Assembly: GCF_004011695.2 (NCBI RefSeq)
Contig: NC_082406.1
Span: 2,356,001-2,420,000, forward strand
Direction of reading: 5' to 3'
DNA: 64,000 nucleotides
Origin: Ascochyta rabiei
Taxonomy: Eukaryota; Ascomycota; Dothideomycetes; Pleosporales; Didymellaceae
In this document: positions 10,072-20,442 of the stretch, one piece after another
Layout of the letters: every line of letters begins with the position of its first letter
How positions within the stretch are numbered: position 1 is the stretch's first letter
Notes under the pieces: model-generated
The model's input: the letters and a program-made list of their open reading frames with translations, nothing else
Databases searched by the model: none
What the model was told of the DNA's origin: nothing
Translations under genes and position numbers: made by a program

Positions 10072-13000
10072 ATGAGTTGGCGAGGCTGTGGGTCTGGCCG
10101 CGGAAACAGCAGAGGAAGCAGCCGTGGCCGAGGACGGGGTACTGGACGAGGACGTGACGACCGTGGCGGACGTGAGAAAGCAGCAGGCATATGCTTTGAC
10201 TTTCAGAACGACGGCTGTACTCGAAAGAATTGCCGCTTCTCGCACGATGCCGATTCTGCTACCAGTGGCCTTCCGCGGCGAGTGAGAGCGGAGGAGACTG
10301 AGGAGCAGCAGCATGCCCGCACACAATACAGCAGCTGGAAGAAGTATCTTGGCGGTGCATACTCTCCAGCAGAAACTTACACCATGCGACGTGTGTGGGA
10401 AGGTGCTCTGGGAATCCTCCAGGAAGACGATCGAGATTGGAAGCAGCAACTGCCTCGCGACCTTGACAACGACGAAGTGAAGTGCAACGGTCGTGCCCAC
10501 GTCAAAGCTATTGTTGACAGGCGAACCACAGCAAACAGCATGGCAGAGTACGTCGAAGTAGCCAAGCACTTCCTTGAGGTCATCACACACCCATCCTTAG
10601 TGGACTGTCTTGCAGTAGACGAGCATGTCGGCGGCATATACAGCTTCATTGGAGGCGTTAACGGCACCCGAGCGATCCGTTTCTTCCAACATCTTTGCGA
10701 AGCTTTAGTCACTGTCCGCACTGGTGAGCGTACCACAGTCCCTCAGGCCGTAGTTGAGAGGGCTCTCACCTGCCTTACTGCAGCTTTGTACGAATTGCTC
10801 TACCGGGACCGGCGAGCACGGCTCAACGATTGTTTGCTCGAGCTGGTTGATACTATAGAGACCGCGGCAGACATCGTTCCGGAAAACCTGCCCTCTGTAA
10901 CTTCTACGATCGTCAAGAATTGTATCGCAGATACACGAGCGCTGATTAATCGAGCAAAGGGCTTGGTTTCTGACGAAGAATCGACGGAAGACGTACCACG
11001 CACCCTTGCGGCTTCCACATACCCAAGGGATCTTGTACTCCCAGCCGACAGACATGACAATGATAAGCTCGATATCGTTGAGATTACCATCTTTCCTACT
11101 CGCGAAGAGCTAATGAGCGACGTAAAGGAGTTCCTGCCGTCGACCGACCCTGATCAGCCTCATTTCCTGACGAACAAGGTTGAGAGACACATCGATACCA
11201 ACTTTCGTCTCTATCGACATGATGTGTTCGGTGAGCTGAAGAAAGCTCTTTCCGGCCTGATGTGCGCAGCAATCGATGATCCTTCCGTACTCTCTAAACC
11301 AAAAGGACATCTCGGAGATATGCGAGTGTACCATTATCCAAACGCTCATGTCAGCTATGTGACCTTTGACACACGCCGTGGACTTCAGATACAAATCTCG
11401 TTTCCTCAGCCTCAAGGCGCGCGCCGGAGGTCGCCTACTGAGAGACGCGATTGGTGGGAAGACTCCAGAAGACTGGAAGAAGGCTCGTTGCTTTCTTACA
11501 TTTGGATCCAGGACTCGGTCGTCCAACAGCTCTTCCTTACGGTAACACAGAAAAGCACCAACCCCGCCCAGGAGTACAATCTGGTTGACCGCGACTACAT
11601 AGCAACCATTACTGCAAAGTTGACAACTCAAGATCACACATCACTTGACATATCGATCGGTGCAAGTTGTGGCAACACGCAAGGCGTCCTCCTAGAGTTC
11701 CCCAATGTCATTCCAGCAACCTTCGTACCGATACTTGAGAATCTGCAGGTCATGCAGCGACTGAGTCGCTTGAGATTTTCCCAGTGGCTTCTTCCGGATA
11801 GACACAATGAACCACCGCATCAAAGAGTCTACCAGGACATCCCACCCCCCGTTTACTCCCGACAACCTGGGTTCAAATTTCCTTTAGGAGCAATTATGAA
11901 GACGACTGCACGAGCCGCTGACGGCTCGTTTGGTATCCATGCCACCGCATCATGCTCAGACTCGACGCTTCTCGAAGAGATCGCGGCAAAAACAGAGCTT
12001 GATTATGGTCAGTGTAGAGCTCTGGTTGCGGCCCTGACCCGCGAAATCGCCTTTATTCAAGGCCCACCGGGGACAGGTAAATCTTACATTGGCCTACAAG
12101 TCATGAGGATTCTTCTGGCGGTGAAAAAAACTGCAGCTCTTGGGCCAATTATTGTAGTGTAAGTCTTTTGCTCCCTTGTCGTAACAAGCATGTAAGCGTA
12201 TGCAGCCGTTTCTCTTCTCCTAAAATGCTAGTTCATAAGCTTACGACCATGTGTTTCTGATCACAACGACTCACATTGAATCCGTTATCAAAGTGCTCTG
12301 CTGATACATGTGTAGGTGCTACACGAACCACGCCCTCGACCAGTTCTTGGAACATCTGATCAAGGTCGGCATCACGAAAATCATCCGTGTTGGCGGCCAA
12401 AGCAAATCAGACCTTCTCGACGGTCACAATCTTCGTGATATTGCAAAGTCGGAAGGGAAGACCAAGAACGAGGCATATAAATCGGCAATGACGTACAAGG
12501 GTCTGGAAGAGCACGAACAGCATGTGAACAAGATCCTCGGGCGACTCCATGCATCGAACAAAACTGCGGACTGGAAGGCCTTGGGTTACCACATCTCTCA
12601 AAAGTACCCCAAGATCCATTCCCAATTCCGGAAAACTGATGATGACAACTTCGCATTAGTTGGTAAGCATCCTTTTGACACTTGGAAGCCTGCGAGGTCA
12701 GTCATCGGCCCTCATTCCCAAGCTACAGCGATGGAGATTCAAGATATTGTCAAGAAAGCGACACATAGTGCGCGCTCTTTGGAGCATTTCGAGCGCTGCA
12801 TCTTGGTCCAACACTGGCTAGCCGAGATACGACTTGATGCTGTAGCGGAACTGTCACAGACTGTTGATACAGCGAATGATTGCTACACAACGCTCAGCAA
12901 AGTTCACGACGAGGCAGATCGACGAGTATTGGCAGGCGCAGACGTTATTGGGGTGACTACATCCGGGCTAGCAAAACGTATCTCCGTGCTACAACATGTC

Positions 13001-16000
13001 AGCTCCAAAGTCATTATTTGCGAAGAAGCGGGAGAAGTTATGGAACCACATATGCTCTCTGCATTGCTTCCGACTGTTGAGCACTGCATTCAGATTGGCG
13101 ATCATGAGCAGCTGCGCCCTACAATCAATAACTTCCAGGATCTGTCTCTCGAGAGCAAACAAGGCGTCTTGCATTCGCTCGATAAGAGCCAATTTGAGAG
13201 GTTGTCGATCGGAGAGCGAGGTAGACCGCTAATGCCCGTCGCCCAACTGGAAGTTCAACGCCGGATGCGACCAGATGTCTCCACGCTCATTCGTGAGACA
13301 ATCTACCCAAAGCTGATCGATCATCCGTCGACAACTACCCTACCTGACGTCATTGGTATGCGCAAGAATGTATTCTGGCTTGATCATGACCACTTGGAAG
13401 ATGATAAGGAGGGTTCAGTACATCACAACAAGTCGAGATCCAATGAATGGGAGATCGCGATGGTACACGCACTCGTCCGTCACATCATCCGTCAAGGTGC
13501 CTATACCAGCAGCGAGATTGCAGTACTCACTCCATACACTGGTCAGTTACAGAAGTTGCGTGCAGCTTTACGTAAGGACTATGAGATTGTACTGAGCGAT
13601 CGAGACCAAGAAGCTCTTGAGAAGGACGGGTTTGGCACAGCTGATCCTGCTCCACAAACGCCTAATGCTACGCAGAACTACCGAAGAAAGCCACTGGAGA
13701 AGAAGCAACTAAGTGAACTTCTCAGAGTTGCGACTGTCGACAACTTCCAAGGCGAGGAAGCCAAGATCATTGTCATATCTTTGGTACGCAGCAACAAAAG
13801 TCAGAACGTTGGGTTTCTCAAGACCTCGAACCGGATCAACGTCTTGCTAAGCCGGGCTCAACACGGAATGTATCTGATCGGTAACGCAGAGACATATCGC
13901 AGCGTCAAAATGTGGCAGAAGGTGATCAACATACTCGAAGCTGAAGAAGCAGTTGGCAATACTCTCTCATTGTGTTGCCCACGCCACACAGACAAGATCA
14001 TTGAAGTCAGCGAACCCGATGACTTTCTAGCCGCCAGCCCCGAAGGCGGTTGCAGGGAGGCATGTGTTGATAGGCTAGATTGTGGCCACAGCTGTCAGGC
14101 AAGGTGTCACTCTGAAGCGATGCACGCAGTCTGGCAATGCGAGATGCCATGTCAGCGCCGGCACGATCCATGCGAACACCCATGTCAGAAACCTACGTGT
14201 GGTGAGGATTGCGGGTTATGCATGATTCCCATCGATAATGTACAGCTTCCATGCGGCCACACGAAAGATCGAGTCTTATGCCACAAGACCTTGGATCGCA
14301 ATAGCATTCGCTGCGAGACGATTGTGCAGAAAGAAATCTCTGAATGCAAGCACACGGTCAAAATCAAATGCTCGGTAGATGTGGACAGTGAGAGGTTTGT
14401 GTGCCCATCGCTCTGCCCTGAAGTTCTCCTTTGCGGTCACCAATGCCCTGGGAGCTGCGGCAGCTGCAAACAGAAGAACACTGAAGGCGAAGCTACCTCG
14501 AAGCACGCTGCATGTAAAAAGAAGTGTGGTCGGAAACATGGGACTTGCAATCATAATTGTAAGCGAATCTGTCATGGAGGAGGTGACTGTGGTCTCTGTC
14601 AGCAACCTTGTGAGGTAAGTGTGGTTCCCGGACTGTTCTATGGCGTTACTGGTATCGTAACCAAAATGACTGACATTTCCAGGTACAATGCAAGCACTCA
14701 AGCTGTAAGCTCAAGTGCCACGAGCCTTGCGCACCTTGCGTCGAACAATGCGCTTGGTCTTGTGAACACCAAGGCAACTGCGCAATGCCATGTTCAGCCC
14801 CCTGCAGCAGGCTTCCATGCGACGTGCGATGCACCAAGCTGCTTCCGTGTGGACACCAATGCCCCGGGCTTTGTGGCGAAGAGTGCCCACTTGACATCTG
14901 TCAGCAGTGTGGTATGCGAGCAGACGAGCAACCCGACCTTGTCATGATGCTACCATACGCAGAGGTTGATCTGAACGATTCGCCTATTGTTGTTCTCGGC
15001 TGCAAAGGCAGACACTTCTTCACTGTTGAGACTCTCGATGGTATCATTGGGATGAAGGAAGTGTACGAGATGAATGAGGAGACCGGAAAGTACACTGCTT
15101 TGAGAGACAACGAACAGTTGGCAGCTGCCATTCCTCAGTGTCCTACCTGTCGAGAGCCTATTCGCCAACATGTCATCCAGCGATACAACAGGGTCGTCAA
15201 CCGTGCAGTCATCGACGAGATGTCAAAACGCTTCGTTGTCAGTGGGCAACAAGAGCTTCATGAGCTGTCAGGCGCGTTGCGAAGCGTTGAAGACAGTCTG
15301 GAGTCGACACGCTCGGATACCCTGTCTAGCAGGGACGCAGAAGACATTGCTAGAAAAATTCGCAAGCGATATGTCAAGGCCAGCAATCTGGAGAAGGCTG
15401 CTACGGAATTCTTGCTTAAGATGAACCAGAAGCACAAACCGTCGCACAAGCTACATGAGGCCATTGTGCATGCTGCCAGCAAACAAGTCGACCTTAGTGA
15501 CTCAATGGCGCAGATCAGTCTTGAATCAATAGGAATGAGCAAAGAACAAGACCGTGATCAGCGTATTACTTTGGGCGGTCGACTGTACCATCTCAGAGTA
15601 CGTCAAGTCATACTGAACGACAAGTTCGAAGTACTTCGTCCTCTCAGGTCAAAATCTGTTACAATCGACTTCCCCGGCGGTTCGCCAATTGATCAGAGCG
15701 GTTCCTTCCTGCACGACTGTTCAGAGCTCATCAAAGATTCCAAGATCTCCAAATCACCCAAGCTTGCAGTTGAGGCAACGCTGTACTACGCTCATATCGC
15801 CCGCCTTCTTGGTTCGTCAGGTGGTATTCAACAAGCGCCTAACCCAAAGGCTATGCAGTATCGCGAGTCTGCAAAGGCTCTACTCGAAGATGCGGAGGAG
15901 CTTTGCGAGAGTGCTTTCAGCGGTCGGGATCAGCTCAAAAATGGCGTGGAGCAGTCTCTCCGGCTACTTGGTCGCGAATTCTATGCTGAAATAACGACGG

Positions 16001-16267
16001 AAGAGCTTGAGGCGATCAAACGAGCGATGGTGAGCGGCCGCGGAGGTATCGCTACGCATTCTGGCCACTGGTACAACTGCGTCAATGGACACCCGGTAAG
16101 TCTCCTTTTAATCTCTCGGTGACATTTGCTAATGGGTACAGTTTGCTATCGGTGAGTGTGGGATGCCAATGCAACTCGCTCGTTGCCCAGAATGTGGAGA
16201 GCCGGTTGGTGGCCAAGGCCATCAGGCGGTCGCTGGAGTTACTCGTGCAGTCAACATGGAGGGCTGA
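10072..16267 (+). CDS. NFX1/ZNFX1-type SF1 helicase with CCCH and RZ zinc fingers
   Basis: Exons are 10072-12158, 12316-14614, 14683-16095 and 16142-16267, giving about 1974 residues. The order is as follows. An RG-rich tail (residues 5-33) precedes one CCCH finger (C41-x7-C49-x4-C54-x3-H58). A long helical region follows, then a UPF1-like SF1 helicase with Walker A GPPGTGKS (about 664), the Walker-B-type box ICEEAGEVMEPH (about 930), QRRMRP, VDNFQGEEAKIIVISLVRSN (about 1175) and NVLLSRAQHGMYLIGN. Cys-rich NF-X1 repeats follow (about 1250-1560, for example CGHQCPGSCGSC and LPCGHQCPGLCGEEC). The C-terminus is an RZ finger (HWYNCVNGHPFAIGECG, then RCPECGEPVGGQGH) completed by the last splice. 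Relatives are animal ZNFX1 and S. pombe Hrr1, linked to small-RNA inheritance and RNAi heterochromatin, which suggests an RNA-silencing role here. The first intron (157 bp) is unusually long. Confidence 0.92.
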
Positions 16268-16397
16268 ATTTGATGCGACTCCACTTCCGCACACAATCCA
16301 TGATTGAATCAAACACGTACATGCTGCGGTGTTGTGTTCGAAAGATCAACTTTATGTACGTGGAAACGGGTAGGAAAAGAAGACAGAAACAAGCAAT

Positions 16398-17997
16398 CTA
16401 GGCATTTCCGCCTTGCAGATCCTCCTCCTGCTCGCGTTGGTTCCTTTGGCTCTGGATGAGTCCGTATAGTCGTTCATGCTCTTCCCTAGCCTTCTGCTTC
16501 GCATGCTCATCTTCCTCTTCTCGTTGCTGCGGAATGCCCAATGCAACCCCAGTAACAAGCCGCCCGATTGTGAAGCCCCAGTTCATAAAGTACAGAATGA
16601 CCAAGAAAATCAATAGCGCTGCTGAGAGCCCACGGAATGCGTCGGAGTTCATTGCGATGGACAGGTTGATCAATGCTGTGGTGTAGACACCTGAAGGTAG
16701 GTTAGAGACTGTAGCTTTGCCAATGACATAGGAAAAAAGCTTACCCATTGGGAAAATCATACTCCACCAGGTCAAGCTATATGGCATTCTCCTCTGCACC
16801 ACAGCCTCGAGGATCATGTACCACGCAACTGTGATCCACAAGAACCCGAATCCGACAACCATCAACGCAATCAGCTCACTCGCAGCAGATACACTCGACG
16901 CAGAGCTTGCCGTGAGCCAAGTCCCTCGATTATAGCTTCCAAATAGTCCCCTGGTATTCGCCGCAGTGCTGAGTAATTGAATCGCCGTGGCAAACTGTCC
17001 CAGCGGTCCAATCGTGACGCACAGACTCGGCAGCTTAGCTTTCATCGGCGGGCCAACAGCAAGTAATCGATGTGCGTAGATGGCGTAGTACAGCAGCGAG
17101 AGAAAGAACGCGTACCCAATCACCATAAATGAGGTCACGATAATGGGAATAGCGAGACGCGCAGACATGCCAACCGAGTAGCGGGTCACGATACCGCCAG
17201 TTGTGCCGAGCGTCATGACGGCGATCAAAGGCAGGAAGATGGCCGGCGAGAAACTTCGATCGTCTGTAATGCTGCGTTTTGCAAGGACAATGACACTCGC
17301 GCTGCACAGTGTTACGCACCACACCAACCCGATCCACCACAGCACGTATGCGAGGACGGTGAGCCGGAAACCCCATGCTGTGCTGCATGTGAGCGCGACT
17401 TGGGCGACGAGCGTGAGGTACGCGATTGCGGGTGCGCCCTGGTAGGACATTTCCTCGACTGAGTTCAGGGATTCGGCTTTTACATGGCGCGGGAAGGTGA
17501 AGAGGCGGACGATGGCGAGGAGGCTGAAGGCAGTGAACAGGACGAGGTTAAAGACAAACATAATTGTCGAGATTATTCCGAGGCCGTTGAATTGCCAGGG
17601 GAGGATGTTCATGATTATGGAGATGATTCCTGTATCCATGGATATGAGGAACCTGGTGAATATGTTAGTCACCTTTATACTTGTTGCAGAGCGTATAGTT
17701 GTAAAGCATTGCTAAGCACCTGCCAACACCATTCGCAAGCCGCGCTAGAGTTCGTCGCATTCTGGGGTCAATATTTATCCAAAGCCCACAGAGGACTCTC
17801 AAGCAACGTCTTAGAATAGGGAAAGGCGAGGCGAGGCAGACGAGATTGAGACAAGAGATGCAGGCATCGCTGTCGGTCTGAGGAACCACATACCACACTG
17901 GCGAGAATTCCCTTATCGCGATCTGCACTGCAGATTGGCGCTGCGGCTGGGGATCGATGAATCGGTCAGGGCTCACGTTCCCATTGGTCTGCGGCAT
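16398..17997 (-). CDS. SLAC1/TDT-family transporter (Ssu1/Mae1-like)
   Basis: The protein has about 434 residues and about ten transmembrane helices. Exons on the minus strand are 17997-17894, 17652-16745 and 16690-16398. The first splice joins REFSPVW to FLISMDTGIISIIMN, which restores the canonical helix-1 motif of the family (F-x-P-x-W-F....M-G/D-T-G-I). The 241-bp intron carries a gactaac branch site before cacccag-type acceptor sequence. Family members export sulfite (Ssu1) or import malate and other dicarboxylates (Mae1), and the sequence alone does not decide which. The conserved segment SLTWWSMIFPMGVYTTAL is rebuilt by removing a 54-bp intron (16744-16691). The C-terminal tail is charged and cytosolic (QQREEEDEHAKQK...). 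It lies head-to-tail with the broken ABC transporter to its right and is intact. Confidence 0.85.
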
Positions 17998-18198
17998 GCT
18001 GGGCGTATAAGAAAAAAAAGCCCTCGAGACTTCGAACGTCTATAAATGTTGGATTTGTTTCTAATGATGGTAGTCCATGATGGCATTTTTTGTGATGTAA
18101 CTGGGGGAATGACATCAACGTCTGGCTTTGCCGACCAGGCCGTGAGCTAAGTCGCGCTATCACTATTCAACTACTTTTCGAACAAAGGCTAAGAGAAT

Positions 18199-20080
18199 CT
18201 AAAAGTCTATTACCGACTGGATATTAAACCGAAAGCGATTGACAGGAAAGGAACCCAGTGCGCCATGAGGCAGCATCTGCATCTTTGGGGAACTTCTTCC
18301 AGACCCATTTTTTGCTTTCCTGCCCTTGGGCACACGACACAGCCAGTAGAGGAGCATCGCAGCGGTAACGTTGAATGCGACATAAACCCACAGCAGTCCA
18401 AAGTTTCTCCAGCGCGTTTCCCAGCTCGCGTTGATGCGGCGGAGGAACTGGTCGGTGTTGTCAATTTGGCAATACTGGCACTGATCTGTGGCCTCGTTGT
18501 CGCGTAGGTAACCTCCTGCTATCGACATGTACTTCTGCATGTACTCGAGGCAGGTTTCATTAGCTGGACTGAATTGCTGGAACTCAGTGTCTGCGCAATA
18601 GGCGGGAGCTTGGCCGAGCGTTGTCGACATGAGACTGGATACAAGGTAGGTGAAGGGATTGACCCGATACATGAAGATCCAGAACCCAGGAAGAGCGTCT
18701 GGCCCTGCGAGAATGCCACAGAAAGCGTAAAGCATGGTTGATAGGAGCGTTGCGAACGCGCCAGCAACTTCCTCGCTGGGGCAACCGGCGATCAGCATAT
18801 GCGCCAAGGCCGATGCAAAGATGAAGGTGACCACAACAAGAAGCAACGTTTGGAAGGACCGAATGCCGACAGAGTCTGTAGGCTGTGCGTTGCGATACAA
18901 GGCTGCCGGATAAAACCAGACGAGGAAGCAGAAGACAGCCATGAACTAACGGAGATGGTTAGCACTCAGTTCTTAGTGAGGTCAGGAAGAAGCAAACTAA
19001 CCGCATTCCAAGCCATTTCGATTACAACGTTGGACAACACGAACGTCTGCCAGGCGTATGTCTTTGACTGCCTCTCTCGAGCCTCATATAACGTTCGCTG
19101 ACTTACAAACATAGGCATGATCTGATAAATAAGTTGGATTACCACGAAGAGGAAGATGAAGACACCAAACATTTGGTTCTGGAGACCTTGCTGGGTGTTG
19201 TCGCCCTTAAAGAAAGAGAACCCGATGGGAAGCGAACAACCGACGGTAAGAATCGCCTTGGAGTATATGTACGAAGGAGTACGCCAGTACTGTTGAGCAA
19301 CACGGATACCAACAGCTAGGAGCTGAGTTATGAACGATGCAGCGAAGGCCTGATGGCTTTCATCGGACGGATCTATAACGGCGGACGGGCGATACGCATT
19401 TTCCCGCAACTGAGAGCTCGACCTGTACTTCTTTGTACTCTTGGCTGTATTTCCATACTTGAGGCCATTCGATCGATTTCTGAGCACCTGGGGCTGCCCC
19501 GATTGCTGCGAGCATGTACTCCGCGGGGTTTTGGCCAGTAGTATACTCGGGTCCACCATTTAGCGTAAAGTAATCCAGGAGGATTTTGGAGTTTCGACCA
19601 ACATCACCAAAGTAGACTGTATGTCCACCTTTCCCAAGAAGCAAGATACGATCGAACCGCTGGAAGAGGAGAGAGGATGGTTGATGAACTGTGCACAGGA
19701 TGGCCTGACCGTTGCGTGTGAGCTTCTCCATCAGATCACAGATCGACCATGAAGTTTGACTATCGAGTCCGGAGGTGGGTTCGTCAAGGAAGAGGAGTTT
19801 TGGCCGACGTAGGCATCAAGGGGAATTACGACCACGGGCTCCGCGCCTTCCAAGACTTCTTCCCGGCAGTCCAGACAAAGCCAAGTCATTTCGTGACTCT
19901 TGTGTCGTTGTGCTGCACTTAGAGCGAGCTGTTGCTTTCACGTTTCGAAAGCTACAGTGAGAGGGCTGCTGTCACGGATTGTTGTTGGAAGCCGAATGTC
20001 CGGTTTGGCTTTGTGTGGAGCAGCGAGGCATCTTGTGATTGGACATGTTCGTCTTTCTGCACGGCTCCCGCGGCGCCCGG
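18199..20080 (-). pseudogene. Truncated, frameshifted PDR-type ABC transporter (NBD2-TMD2 remnant)
   Basis: Full-length PDR transporters have about 1450 residues in NBD1-TMD1-NBD2-TMD2 order; only the second half is here. Good stretches are [19 protein letters not shown] (Walker B and D-loop, from about 19803 leftward), [52 protein letters not shown], then across an intron (19001-18946) FYPAALYRNAQPTDSV and LPGFWIFMYRVNPFTYLVS. A frameshift sits near 19411-19418, where the frame ending ...EVQVELS must switch to [12 protein letters not shown]. To the right of 19800 homology survives only in patches (a QQQ box and a GAEPVVVIP stretch resembling the family's AVVGVPG), with stops. The ABC signature motif and Walker A are not found. 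The TMD2 part is well kept, so decay may be recent. Confidence 0.75.
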
Positions 20081-20442
20081 AGTACCGAATGTCCATATGA
20101 TGAACTCCAAACATACAACGATGATGACCCAAGATCCGTCATCCTCTCACCACAATTTTAGGCACTAACTTGGCTGACAGAAGCTCCAATAACTGGGTAC
20201 TACTAATCAGCGACATGGTCCACATCTAAAGCCACAGGTGTACTCAGAGATCCGCACCCGGACATACGTAGAGCGGCCTGCAACACGACAGGACTGCACC
20301 TGTCAGTGTCGATCACTATGAAGCTCGCTGTATGCGTTATATGTGTGCCTGTAGAATGCTTCGCTGATCCTTGTGTACAGTGTCTGCGCTGTGAGCGCAA
20401 GGTGTGTTCCTCTAGGCTAGTCGGAGGAGTGGGGATGTCGAA

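Noticed and set aside
9772..10590. Minus-strand frame of 272 codons over the helicase start
   Set aside because: Overlaps the certain helicase exon and has Ser/Val-biased composition.
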